Below are positions 1 to 9,268 of a stretch of DNA of 35,713 nt, in pieces. The notes below the pieces were generated by a model. The model saw only the letters and a list, made by a program, of their open reading frames with translations, was not told the DNA's origin and did no database searches. Location of the stretch: assembly GCF_963678635.1 (NCBI RefSeq), contig NW_026971516.1, positions 1 to 35,713 on the forward strand. Direction: 5' to 3'. The first letter of the stretch is position 1; every line of letters begins with the position of its first letter. A program made the translations under genes and the position numbers. The DNA comes from Symsagittifera roscoffensis (taxonomy: Eukaryota; Xenacoelomorpha; Acoela; Convolutidae).

Positions 1-112
1 TAGACTAAGAAATTGCACGAATCTATCCGGCCGAAAATAAGATAGCGTGACGAGCAGACGGTGTACCCTATCCAAAATTACTCTATGAGTTAACCACATC
101 GGTCCTAACTCA
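1..112 (+). repeat. 3' end of the 5' LTR of Element 1 (truncated by window start)
   Basis: These 112 bases match 18,514-18,625 without gaps and with 3 mismatches (about 97.3% identity). The match ends at ...AACTCA at 112, the CA expected at an LTR end. Beyond it the copies differ: a PBS-like TGG follows here and unrelated flank follows at 18,626. The LTR start lies outside the window. Confidence 0.9.
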
Positions 113-114
113 TC

Positions 115-134
115 TGGTGCGACCATAAGTCTCG
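115..134 (+). promoter_or_regulatory. Candidate primer binding site
   Basis: Two bases after the LTR end the sequence starts TGGTGCGACC, as expected for pairing with a tRNA 3' CCA end. The tRNA could not be matched to one I know with confidence, so the site is assigned by position and the TGG start only. Confidence 0.5.
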
Positions 135-1056
135 AATAAGACCTTAATAGCTTAGAACTAACCAAAAACAGATGAAAATTTAGACAAAACATTTTTAAAA
201 TGTTATACGATAATAATTTAATCGAAATGTCAATACGACTCAATCGATCAGAGCCGATATTCCGAACAATAATAGAACTACCCGGAATTGGAAGAAGACC
301 TCGAACAAGAGACGGCATACGACAAAGTAGAAAATTACCATATAGTTTTATGATCGTACGGCAAAAGCCATCACAAACTTTTATATTTAGAATCTTATTA
401 GAAATGAATTTAGATTTTCATCTGCAAACATAAAATTTTGAAGTCAATCTTCATGATCATTTCAGGCGCTAAGCAAAAACTTTAATGTACAATAACGATT
501 GATAAAAAGATCTCAGATCGTTTTCTTAATATCTGCAGTCTTATATAAAACATATTTGAAAAATATTTATTGAAAATGAAAATAAAAATTAGTAGCATGA
601 CAATAAATTGTTAGTAATCATAAATCATCTGTTGTCCCAGCTTCATCACCTAAACATAACAGCAATCATAAGCTCACTAATATCATTAAAATACTAAATC
701 TTTTTCTTAAATAAATTTGAACCATTTTAAAATATATTTCACTTAATTTTAAAATCAGATCATCAAGGCTTATCCTTGGATCTCAATTAATTTTCTATTT
801 CACTAAATTTTAAACCTGATCATCAAGGCCTATCCTTGGATCAAAAAGAACAAATTTGTTCTCCCCCACCTACTTAGCAAGTGTCTAACGACCTCAAACG
901 TCGATTCACTATCCAACCCTTCCAAAAGACCCAAGATTAATAGAAATTTTTTAACAAAACCAACCATTCAAATTAAGATAAACAGTGAAAAACTTCGGTT
1001 ATTCATCCTTCTCTTGAATCCTCCTCTTACCAGACCCAGGATAGATCTTAGACTTA

Positions 1057-1180
1057 GTAAGTTTAAAATAGTATCTAACAAACTACTTGCGTTCTAATTA
1101 TACCTGAACCTTGTGGATCGATTTACTATTCTCCAACCCTTGAACACAATCACTACCCCTAAGTAAGATTAAGTAAGTTA
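1057..1180 (+). promoter_or_regulatory. Cluster of candidate 5' splice sites in the leader
   Basis: Three strong donor-like sequences lie upstream of ORF1: GTAAGTTT at 1,057, GTAAGATT at 1,163 and GTAAGTTA at 1,173. Env-bearing LTR elements and retroviruses make env mRNA by joining a leader donor to an acceptor before env. An acceptor-like site lies at 10,805. Splicing is inferred. Confidence 0.4.
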
Positions 1181-1358
1181 ATACCTTAGCTTAGACTAGC
1201 CACGAGAAAGTAAAAAATCATTCTTTGGAATCGATATACTTTTCTCTCCAACCCTTAATAAAAAGACCCAGGTTAAGCTAACCAAAAAACCGTAAGGACT
1301 AACAGTCTAAGAAAATAGAAATACCTAACAATTTTTTGCATCCCTCATCCTAAACCTT

Positions 1359-1796
1359 ATGTCATTCAAAAATCTAGGAAATAAACAAACAATCGTTTTA
1401 CACAACTGTGAGATAGATAACAAAAAATACGATCTTGTAATCACACCTCATACACAAACAGTTGGATACATTAGAACAAAACGACAAACAAAAAAAAGAA
1501 AAATTATAAACAAACAAAAACAAATCACACGAAAAAGATTTTCAAAAAATAGAAACGCATTTTCCGAATCAGAAGCCAGCAATTTAGACGAACTCTACAA
1601 ATTAAAAGAATCAATTGATAAAAATTGTCCCATTCACGTTCAATTATATTTTTCCGAGTCAGAAACAACTTCAAATTCATCAAAAAGAGGAAAAAGAAGA
1701 ATAAAAAAGCAATACAAACACAAACCAGTACACCTGTATAACTGGAATCAACCAATTAGACACATTGATAGCTATATATTAACAGTCATCAAATGA
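1359..1796 (+). CDS. ORF1: small basic protein encoded upstream of gag
   Basis: Intact 145-codon ORF with an ATG start, not recognised as any known family. A strongly basic, nuclear-localisation-like run (KRQTKKRKI, then TRKRF) spans about residues 42-63. Two acidic/Ser segments (FSESEAS and FSESETT) follow, then a second basic run (KRGKRRIKK) and a C-terminal block with YNWNQPIRHI. Element 2 keeps that last block almost unchanged (Y-x-WNQPIRHI), also followed within about 15 codons by a stop, at about 35,384-35,460 on the minus strand. This shows an ancestral gene rather than a chance frame. It ends four bases before the gag ATG, so re-initiation or leaky scanning could couple the two. A nucleic-acid-binding role is only a guess from charge. 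Confidence 0.7.
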   Translation: MSFKNLGNKQTIVLHNCEIDNKKYDLVITPHTQTVGYIRTKRQTKKRKIINKQKQITRKRFSKNRNAFSESEASNLDELYKLKESIDKNCPIHVQLYFSESETTSNSSKRGKRRIKKQYKHKPVHLYNWNQPIRHIDSYILTVIK

Positions 1797-1800
1797 AAAA

Positions 1801-2680
1801 ATGAGCCACACTCAAAGTGACGATAGTCCAGATGACGAAGAGATTTACCCCTTCCTCATAGATGCACCCGATAATAGAGGGCAACATGATTTTTGCAAGA
1901 ATTTACCCGTCAATTTGTTTGAACCCGGAATCAGTCCATGCAAAGCAGAATTCTCAGATGCAAAAATCAAAAGACAAATTTTTGAACATTATTTGAAAGA
2001 CATATGTAACTTAACACAACAATATGGAATCTACACCATAGAATTCAGCACACCAAACACGAATCACCGTAAATATGTAATTCAAACAGATGATCTTGAA
2101 TTCGAATTTTCAAAAATGTTCCTAGAAAATATCAATGGATACAATATCAAAATTCACAAAGAGCAAACTCTATATTCACTAATGAAATTTTTGCAATAAT
2201 ATATACCTATATCTCTATATTAGAAAAAACAGAATTTCAAAGTATCTCACCAACTGAAACATCCAAACATACAAAAGTACGAAATGAAATCACATTATTT
2301 TCAACTTTTCTACATATAATCAAAAAAAATTTCACTAAAGACGATGTTTCACAACACACAAAGCATGACTTACAAAAAATTTTGGCATGGTTTATAATAG
2401 ATTGTTTCACACATAATTTAGAATTAATTTCGCAAGCAAGAAAAAGTTTCAGAACTCAAAATTCAAATGATGACACTGCCATTACAGAACAATTAGACTA
2501 CGTTTGGGACCCTGAATGGTCTCATCATACATTTATAAATATCCCACAATCTCTATCAAGTCAAGCAATAAGTACAATATCTTATCACAGAGATTATGTA
2601 AAAGTAATACCATTAACCATTGATGCAACACCATTAAACTACAATCATTTTTACCTGATACACGAAATAACAGTTTAAAT
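1801..2680 (+). pseudogene. gag: Gag, N-terminal (matrix-side) segment, frameshifted
   Basis: The frame opens with ATG at 1,801 and runs to a stop at 2,197-2,199. A second frame, open through that point, continues to 2,678. The switch falls at the T5 run 2,188-2,192. A further switch at the T5 run 2,648-2,652 leads into the next Gag segment. Element 2 reads from this segment into the NATRNLTQQ-type block in one frame apart from a stop, which supports a single long Gag. The N-terminus is acidic (SDDSPDDEE). No known domain was recognised. The segment is about 290 residues, long for a region ahead of capsid. Confidence 0.65.
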
Positions 2681-4099
2681 TTGACCGTCATACACAATGA
2701 AAACCTTAATGGAACTAGAAATCTTACACAACAAAATGTTCAAACACCATCACACTTCATAAATGAAGAAATTGTCCAAACAACAACAACTAAACAACAA
2801 AGTATTTCACCAATACACCCAAATTTAACAACACCAAATACAAATACTTCACTGGCACAAGTAACCTTACAATCAACCGTTAAACCTTCGGTTGCTCCAA
2901 AATATTCACATATGGATTATCAAACATATAGACCAATGACAAAACCATCAAAACCACGAAAAACGTTCACAAGAATTACTTTTGCAGAACACAATTATAG
3001 TTATGCGCATTCGTTAAAAGCAAACTACCCCCCACGAAAAAATAATAATCATGTATGTTCTCACTATTGGGATAACCCAATGACAACAACCAACTCAGTA
3101 AATTTTCAAACTAATTCACATCCTCCACAGGATCATAGTGAAAATTACCCATTCTTTCATCAAAATAAAAATAAAAAGCAAGCACCTCATCATACGGATT
3201 ATTTATCATCTGATGATGATTATTTACAACCAGACATTTTTGCACCATATACCCAGGAATATCGCACACAAGGATCGCGACGACCTCATACATATAATAA
3301 AAGTTTTTCTCCAAACCCAACAGATACACGAAATCAACAACCAATACATATGCCAAATCCAACTAATACACAATCTTTTCAATCGATTCAACCACAAAAC
3401 CCAATGACTATGCACTCATATCAACCATCTCAAATGCAAAATGAAATACCGCTTCCATATTACCTTCAGCAACACGAAATAACAAAAAATCAACTTACAA
3501 ATTTTTCGCAAATGCCAAATGCCGCAGAATCACTACAGATGACAATGAATCCATACCTCATGGGTGGATCATCAATAACATCCAATAAACCACTGATGGT
3601 ATTTACAGGAACAGATCCTGAACATTCTGTAGAAGATTATTTAAATGCAGTAACAGCAAATTTAATTTTAAATATCGGACCTGAACCAATTAATACGCCA
3701 CTAGATCAAAATTGGATACTTAGACGCACAGCATTGATACAAACAACCTTAGATGGCGCAGCTCAAAAATGGTTTTCAGTATTACCTATAGAAATAAAAT
3801 CAGACTGGAAAAGATTTACACAAGAAATTTCAAAAATGTTTGACTCCGAAAGAAATAAACAACACCAAAGAGTTTTATGTAATGAAATTTGCAATTTACC
3901 AATTGAAACCATCAAACAATTAGCAGTACGCATTGAAACACTAGTTCGAAAAGCATACTCACTTAATACACATGACTATAAAAACACAAAAATGACAGAA
4001 ATTTTAATGATGACCTTAACACCTCAATTAAGGAAAATAGCAATAAAAAAGAGAGCATCTCATCCTTCCTCAATTCGAGAGCCAGATTTAGATTTTTGA
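2681..4099 (+). CDS. gag: Gag, linker plus capsid-like segment
   Basis: 472 codons with no ATG at the left edge; the frame is entered by frameshift from the segment above. The first 290 or so residues are rich in Gln, Asn, Pro, Thr and Ser, with many PNPTNTQ-like stretches. The last 180 resemble a retrotransposon capsid: F-x-G-x-D-P-E-x-S-V-E-D-Y-L, then GAAQKWF, then a long helical part, the usual Ty3/Gypsy pattern. Two diverged copies of the capsid part occur in Element 2 (around 31,258-30,989 and 33,800-33,501, minus). The frame stops at TGA 4,097-4,099; Element 2 has CGA there, so this stop is a mutation and the frame simply continues. Confidence 0.85.
   Translation: MTVIHNENLNGTRNLTQQNVQTPSHFINEEIVQTTTTKQQSISPIHPNLTTPNTNTSLAQVTLQSTVKPSVAPKYSHMDYQTYRPMTKPSKPRKTFTRITFAEHNYSYAHSLKANYPPRKNNNHVCSHYWDNPMTTTNSVNFQTNSHPPQDHSENYPFFHQNKNKKQAPHHTDYLSSDDDYLQPDIFAPYTQEYRTQGSRRPHTYNKSFSPNPTDTRNQQPIHMPNPTNTQSFQSIQPQNPMTMHSYQPSQMQNEIPLPYYLQQHEITKNQLTNFSQMPNAAESLQMTMNPYLMGGSSITSNKPLMVFTGTDPEHSVEDYLNAVTANLILNIGPEPINTPLDQNWILRRTALIQTTLDGAAQKWFSVLPIEIKSDWKRFTQEISKMFDSERNKQHQRVLCNEICNLPIETIKQLAVRIETLVRKAYSLNTHDYKNTKMTEILMMTLTPQLRKIAIKKRASHPSSIREPDLDF
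4097..4099 (+). other. In-frame TGA in gag (point mutation)
   Basis: The TGA sits between DLDF and KLVDKLEQ, with the same frame open on both sides. Both gag copies of Element 2 have CGA (Arg) at this position in the same context. This is a C-to-T transition at a CpG rather than a conserved read-through signal. Confidence 0.8.
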
Positions 4100-5428
4100 A
4101 AACTAGTAGATAAACTAGAGCAAGCGGAAATCACAATGAAACTTGAAGAAACAGAAAATCTAAAAGTACAATATGTTAATCGAATTGAAACAAACACTAC
4201 ACATATAAATAACATACAGGAATCAGATACAGACCTAGTTGAAAAAATAACTGAAATACTAAATATTTATGAAAAACATCCAATTTTTAAATGCAAACCA
4301 TCTTTCAAAAATTGGTGTAATTATTGCCGACGATACGGACACAGTATTTCCGAATGTAGACAAAAACAACAAGATAATCAGAATAAACCTCAAAAGCATA
4401 AAGAACCAAATAAATCGTTCTATCAATATATGAAAAAAGATCAAAATCTACCTAACGAAAATATATATAGTAACAACAGTTCAGGAAAACCACTTCCGAA
4501 CAACACCAACTACACAAGGAATCAATCACCATATAACTCAAATTATAGAGGAAGATCACCAGAACGAAGAAATACACAAAATTCTTCACAAAATAATTAT
4601 AACCGATCAAATAGTCAAAATAACTATTCGAGATCAAATTCCAATGCAACACAATTTGTTTCTAGATCCAGTTCTCAATCAAATCCAAGAAATAAACCCT
4701 ATTCCAATAATCAATCACGAAACTCGTCATACAACAGAAATAGAAACTATTCACATAATCGAAATAGAAGTTATTCGAACAATCGAAATCAGAATTACCC
4801 GAACAATCGATCAAGAAATAACTCGTATAATAGATCAAACTATCACAGATCAAATGACAATTATCAAAACAGATCACGGAACAATTCACAAAATCGAAAT
4901 TCAAATTATAATAATCAATATAGAAATTATTCCCAGTCACCACATAGGAATAATAACCATTATAATAATTCTAAACATCGATACAGAAAAAGTACACCAA
5001 AACATCAAAGACATATTAATCAAGTACAGTCAAATGAAGAAATAACATCAGACCCCCCAGGTATTGATGAAACAGGAAGTAACGAACTACAACTAAATCA
5101 AATAAACTGTGGATCATCAGATACAGAAAGTGATACAGAAAATACCATCTCCGTAAATATGATAACAGTCGAAAACGACTATGAACCTATCATATATGAA
5201 CAACCTTTTACATCACATATACATGAAAATCAAATGGAACTCCTTCACAATTATTACATTGAACCCATCGATACTACACAAACTGCACAAGAAGTAAATG
5301 AAATTAACACGGTAATTAAACCCGATGAAAAAGACAAAACAAAATCTTCAAACACAAATCATATTTTTATCAAAATATACAAAAAGAACAACCCAGAGAA
5401 AAAATTTGGACGGTACCATTTCTCTTAG
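4100..5428 (+). CDS. gag: Gag, nucleocapsid with CCHC knuckle and N/R/S/Y-rich tail
   Basis: Same frame as the capsid segment, after the TGA. A classical zinc knuckle (C-x2-C-x4-H-x4-C, beginning CNYCRR) lies at 4,316-4,357. It is followed by about 200 residues made mostly of Asn, Arg, Ser and Tyr in short repeats such as NRNYSHNRNRSYSNN, then an acidic stretch (DTESDTENT). The knuckle is the standard RNA-binding module of Gag; the low-complexity basic tail probably adds RNA binding and could promote condensation (inference). The frame ends at 5,428, while the protease frame opens at the A6 run 5,399-5,404, a -1 shift. Both elements carry the repetitive tail. Confidence 0.85.
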   Translation, partial: KLVDKLEQAEITMKLEETENLKVQYVNRIETNTTHINNIQESDTDLVEKITEILNIYEKHPIFKCKPSFKNWCNYCRRYGHSISECRQKQQDNQNKPQKHKEPNKSFYQYMKKDQNLPNENIYSNNSSGKPLPNNTNYTRNQSPYNSNYRGRSPERRNTQNSSQNNYNRSNSQNNYSRSNSNATQFVSRSSSQSNPRNKPYSNNQSRNSSYNRNRNYSHNRNRSYSNNRNQNYPNNRSRNNSYNRSNYHRSNDNYQNRSRNNSQNRNSNYNNQYRNYSQSPHRNNNHYNNSKHRYRKSTPKHQRHINQVQSNEEITSDPPGIDETGSNELQLNQINCGSSDTESDTENTISVNMITVENDYEPIIYEQPFTSHIHENQMELLHNYYIEPIDTTQTAQEVNEINTVIKPDEKDKTKSSNTNHIFIKIYKKNNPEKKFGRYHFS

Positions 5429-5967
5429 AGAGTCCAAGAAACAAAGAATTTCAACCTGCAGATCTTGAAATTGATTTTTTAATTGATTCAGGAGCAGAAT
5501 CAAACAGAATTAATATTCCCAAATGGAATGAAATCAAAACATTACATCCAAAACTAACGCCTCTTGCAACCTCTAGTGAACTAGCAACAGCACAAGGATC
5601 AACATTAGTAAATTATGGAAAAATCCAATTATTACTTCTCCCCACAAGAACAATAGAGCAAAATAAAATTCTAAACAAACCATTTAAACAAATATTTCAT
5701 ATTACTGATATTAAGCTCAATATCATTGGCATACCATTTATATCTAAATATATACCAACAATCAACATCTTAAATAGTAAAATACTAATCAAAGATAAGT
5801 ACAAAAAACCAAAAAATACAGCTCTAACATTTTTTCAAAGATTAAATAAACAACCACCATTCTTCTCAAAATTTTATCCAATTTATAACCAACAACGGAA
5901 ACACCTGAAACCATTATCAGGAAATATATATAAATATTTTTTCAATAAAACAAGTCCACCAGTATGA
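5405..5967 (+). CDS. pro: Retropepsin-like aspartic protease
   Basis: This open frame, -1 relative to gag, carries LIDSGAE with the catalytic Asp codon at 5,485-5,487. About 80 residues later is NIIGIPFISKYIP, the hydrophobic second half of the retropepsin fold. Retropepsins act as homodimers that cut Gag-Pol. The frame ends with TGA at 5,965-5,967, overlapping the ATG of the RT frame at 5,964 (ATGA). The gag-to-protease step could be a programmed -1 shift or an indel in the A6 run. Element 2 cannot decide it because this part is deleted there. Confidence 0.85.
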
Positions 5968-7061
5968 TAAAAGTCAAAATAAACAACAACTTTTTATGTC
6001 AGACTTTGATATTTAAACCTATTCACAAGTTTTTCAAAATCACGATCTCATCTATAAAATATTTGAAAAACACGAATTCCGACATCATTTTGTTACACGT
6101 GTATAACAATACACCGTATCAAGTAACATTACCCTTAGGATATTGCGAAACAAACGCTACAATCTCACCCATACATGAAAGAGCCTACCGCGTAAATAAT
6201 ATACTCCAATTATTAGATATTTGCCAATCCACAATTCTTGACGAAGAATTATCCATAAATAACATAATAAGCAATGAAAAGAGAAACACAGATTATTTCA
6301 CAAAAACACCATATTTCAAACCAACGTTCAATATAACAAATTACACAAAAGAACAACAAAAATTTTTAACGATGTTTAATTTTGAACACTCACAAATTAC
6401 ACAAATCGAATTTGACAAACTAGCAAAACAACTGTTAAAATATTCAACAGTCTACGCAACATCAAAATTTGATGTTGGCAAAATCAGTTCATCACTACAT
6501 CTCCCGTTAAAACCTGACGCAGTTTTCAAAAAACAAAGAGCTAGTAAAGTACCAATTCATTTACACGACAAAGTAAATAGATTACTTGATATTTTAGAAC
6601 AATACAAAATTATCTCACCAGTAAATAAAGAAGAACAACCAAAAGGTAACACATTTATTAACCCTGTTATCATTCTAGCAAAAGGAGAATCATTAAAAAT
6701 AGTTTTAGACGCTAGATACCTCAATTCACTAATTGACGAATCGAAATGCAATTGGCCTATTGAACCAATACAAGTTATCTTAACAAAAATAAACGGAAAA
6801 TACTTTACAACCGCAGATATGAATAGTGCATACAATCAAGTGCCACTAGATGAACAATCACGACGTTTAACACAATTTGTTATTGGAAATCAACAATATG
6901 AATTTAACCGCCTATTCTATGGAATTTCCATAGGACCAGCAGCATTTTCAGCTTTTATGAGTAAAATTTTTAGACCACTAATACTAAAAAAAACGCAGTC
7001 ACCTAATTGGATGATGTTTTTATGCAATCGCAAACAAAAGAAGAAATGTTTACAGTTTTAG
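5964..7061 (+). CDS. pol: Reverse transcriptase, fingers and palm up to motif B
   Basis: Ty3/Gypsy RT. After a linker of about 170 residues come KIVLDARYLNSL, then motif A (TTADMNSAYNQVPL, catalytic Asp at 6,816-6,818) and motif B (RLFYGISIGPAAFS). Motif C lies in another frame, so the tail after LILKK in this frame is out of register. The break is at the A8 run 6,986-6,993. Element 2 has the corresponding sequence at 28,748-28,458 and a YLDDD motif at about 28,313-28,325. The ATG overlaps the protease stop, but in a polyprotein this need not be a real start. Confidence 0.93.
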   Translation: MIKVKINNNFLCQTLIFKPIHKFFKITISSIKYLKNTNSDIILLHVYNNTPYQVTLPLGYCETNATISPIHERAYRVNNILQLLDICQSTILDEELSINNIISNEKRNTDYFTKTPYFKPTFNITNYTKEQQKFLTMFNFEHSQITQIEFDKLAKQLLKYSTVYATSKFDVGKISSSLHLPLKPDAVFKKQRASKVPIHLHDKVNRLLDILEQYKIISPVNKEEQPKGNTFINPVIILAKGESLKIVLDARYLNSLIDESKCNWPIEPIQVILTKINGKYFTTADMNSAYNQVPLDEQSRRLTQFVIGNQQYEFNRLFYGISIGPAAFSAFMSKIFRPLILKKTQSPNWMMFLCNRKQKKKCLQF

Positions 7062-7867
7062 AGCACTATCATAAAATACTTCAGAACGAAAATCTGAAGG
7101 CCGCTCCCGATAAATCACACTTCTTTTTAACACGAGTTAAATTTTTAGGACATAATATAGAAAGAAACACAATCACTCCATTAAAATCACGCAGTGATGC
7201 TATTCAAAAACTTCAACCACCAACAAACAAAAAGAAAATCCAAGAATTCCTTGGAATGTTAAATTTCTTAAGCAAGTACGTTTATAAAATGCAATTATAT
7301 TTAAGACCGTTCTATAATATCCTCAGACAACAAAATAATTTTGAATGGACCACTGAACATCAAACACGATTTGAAGAAATTAAAAAACTTTTAACTGAAC
7401 AAATTTCAAACACAATCCCAGATCCAAATCAACCATTCTATGCAATGTGCGATGCTTCAAATTTTGGCATCGGCGCAGCATTATTACAACCACACAGTGG
7501 TACAAATAAAATGAACCTTATATAAGCAAATTCCCGATTATTCACACAAGCAGAGCTACGACTCTCAACTCTAATGAGAGAATGTACAGCTATAATTTAT
7601 ACACTTATAGAATATGAATTTCTGATACTTGGATCAAAACATCCAACAGTTCTATTCACAGATCATAAACCAATCATTTTTCTCTGTACACAAAAGTCAA
7701 ATCCCAATCACCGAGTTTATAGATTTCAATTATTTCTAATAAAATTCCCAAACTTACATATAGTTTGGACAGCAGGAAAGAATCTTGCATTACCAGATAC
7801 CTTAAGTCGAAATACACCACCTGCTTTTCTTACACGAAAAACTACAGTTGAAATACCAAAAAAATAA
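7007..7867 (+). pseudogene. pol: Reverse transcriptase motif C, thumb and RNase H
   Basis: Continues pol in a new frame, opening with LDDVF (the two catalytic Asp at 7,010-7,015). The thumb part includes FLGHNI and the connection LGMLNFLSKYV. RNase H acidic residues are visible in order: CDASNFGIG (Asp at 7,451-7,453), MREC, FTDHKP and LPDTLSR. An in-frame TAA at 7,523-7,525 splits RNase H, with the same frame open on both sides. RNase H removes genomic RNA during cDNA synthesis. The normal F/YxDD of motif C reads x-L-DD here, and Element 2 has Y-L-DD, so the ancestral motif was probably YLDD. Confidence 0.9.
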
Positions 7868-8803
7868 AATTTTACCTTGCAAAAGATGAAACATCACCCC
7901 GACTAGAATGCAAATAAGCAGTAAAAACTGACATTGACCAATCACAAATAAATAATCTACAGCATTTCCCACTTTATTTAGATTGCCAAAATAATCACTA
8001 CGAAGTTGATCTACTACGAACATCAACTTTCAAACCAATTCCATACTCACAATGGATAAAAAATAACACCCAACAAAAAAAAATAAAACACCACTCGCAT
8101 AAAAAAGACTTTTTTCCGTTAATTGAAAAAGAAAATTTAACTGATAAAATAAATTTATCAGGACCACAAACAAATGATTCAAAATACACAATAAATCACG
8201 TTTTTGACCTCCATGACCCCCTTGATACAATCCCCCTATCAAAATTAGAAATTGGAAACATTTTTCTCCCTCCAACAGATAAAATTACACTTGAACTCTT
8301 AAAACAATATCAAAATCTTGACCCAGTAATTAGACAACTAAAATCATGGCACAATACAAAACTAAGCCCGTAAAAGCAGATACCACAATTTTAGGAAATA
8401 AATCACTCCTCCGATATTTCCGAAAATTTAATAATAAAAACAATTAATGAAAACAGAGACCTTCTAGAATATCAATTAAATGATTCTACAGTTCCCTGTC
8501 TCCCTTTAAGTATGATACTAATAGCTTTTTAACATTTCACATACACAAAATACTAAAGGACACTCTGGATCAGAGAAAACATACTCAAACTTTACACGAA
8601 ATTTTTATTTCCCAAATGCACCAATTTGGATAAAAATACTATGCAATGATTGTATAGTATGTCAGCTAAATAAACCTTATCCAAATCAAAAACAAATAGC
8701 ACAAAAACAAGATTTTAAAGGACAAAGTTTATATTTTAACCATCGTATTTCATTCGATACAAAAGGACCAATTTCACCATCTTCTGAAGGAAACTCCTAC
8801 ATT
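7868..8803 (+). pseudogene. pol: RNase H-integrase linker and integrase zinc-binding region, broken
   Basis: No long frame is open, but translation in pieces is colinear with Element 2. The linker carries the shared block NNLQHFPLYLDCQNN. A TAA at 7,915-7,917 corresponds to a Tyr TAC in both Element 2 copies, so it is a mutation. From about 8,545 a frame reads GHSGSEKT and later CNDCIVC, the His- and Cys-bearing parts of the HHCC zinc-binding domain of Ty3/Gypsy integrase. That frame continues without a stop into the catalytic core. A further frame change lies near 8,527. Confidence 0.75.
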
Positions 8804-9268
8804 ATGGTAATTGTTGATGCATTTACACATTATGTAGCACTCAACCCAGTACCTCATTGTAATGCCTATTATGCTAACACAACACTTTATGAACACTGGA
8901 TAGCTAAATTCGGATTACCCGAAATCTTAGTCACAGATAACGGTACAGAAATCATAAATAATGAAATCATCACACTATGTCACTTATATAACATCAAACA
9001 TAAACCACGTACATCTCATGCACCTTGGACAAACGGTTTAGTCGAAGGTATGAACCGTTCACTACAAGAATATCTTAGATGTATCATAAATGGAAATGAT
9101 ACAAGACACACAGAATGGTCAGCAGATGTAAAATTATTTCCCTTAGCATATAATTCACAAATTACGACAACTCTAGGAATGTCACCATACGAAATGGTTT
9201 TTAATCAAAAGCCACGAAAACCAATTATCTTTACAGCAAATGCTCATAACAATGCACAAGGTTATTAA
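8804..9268 (+). CDS. pol: Integrase catalytic core (DD35E)
   Basis: The frame is open from upstream (about 8,530), so the ATG at 8,804 is internal. Catalytic residues: Asp in FDTKGP (8,756-8,758), Asp in VTDNGTE (8,936-8,938) and Glu in NGLVEGMNR (9,044-9,046), with exactly 35 residues between the second Asp and the Glu. Integrase inserts the cDNA into host DNA. The frame stops at 9,266-9,268 just after FTANAHNNAQ, and the protein continues in another frame from about 9,262. Element 2 carries duplicated fragments of this region (26,681-27,615 and 25,221-26,670, minus). Confidence 0.93.
   Translation: MVIVDAFTHYVALNPVPHCNAYYANTTLYEHWIAKFGLPEILVTDNGTEIINNEIITLCHLYNIKHKPRTSHAPWTNGLVEGMNRSLQEYLRCIINGNDTRHTEWSADVKLFPLAYNSQITTTLGMSPYEMVFNQKPRKPIIFTANAHNNAQGY

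Larger units (their letters stand above)
113..1358 (+). other. 5' untranslated leader of Element 1 with short repeats
   Basis: This 1.25-kb stretch has no convincing gene. A 77-codon open frame at 200-433 has no family resemblance. Two copies of a roughly 60-bp unit lie at about 738-782 and 798-841, each containing a small hairpin with CAAGG and CCTTG arms. A second motif, CGAT..ACT..CCAACCCTT, occurs three times, at 902-921, 1,119-1,141 and 1,232-1,256. GACCCA(A/G)G occurs nearby at about 928, 1,033 and 1,265. In retroelements this region holds dimerisation and packaging signals; that role is inference here. Confidence 0.6.

Noticed and set aside
200-433. 77-codon open frame in the leader
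   Set aside because: No recognisable domain and no Element 2 sequence to test it; it lies in a repeat-rich leader.
4644-5045. 133-codon overlapping frame rich in Ile/Thr/Glu inside the gag tail
   Set aside because: It is a shifted reading of the N/R/S repeats; the equivalent frame in Element 2 is open for the same compositional reason.
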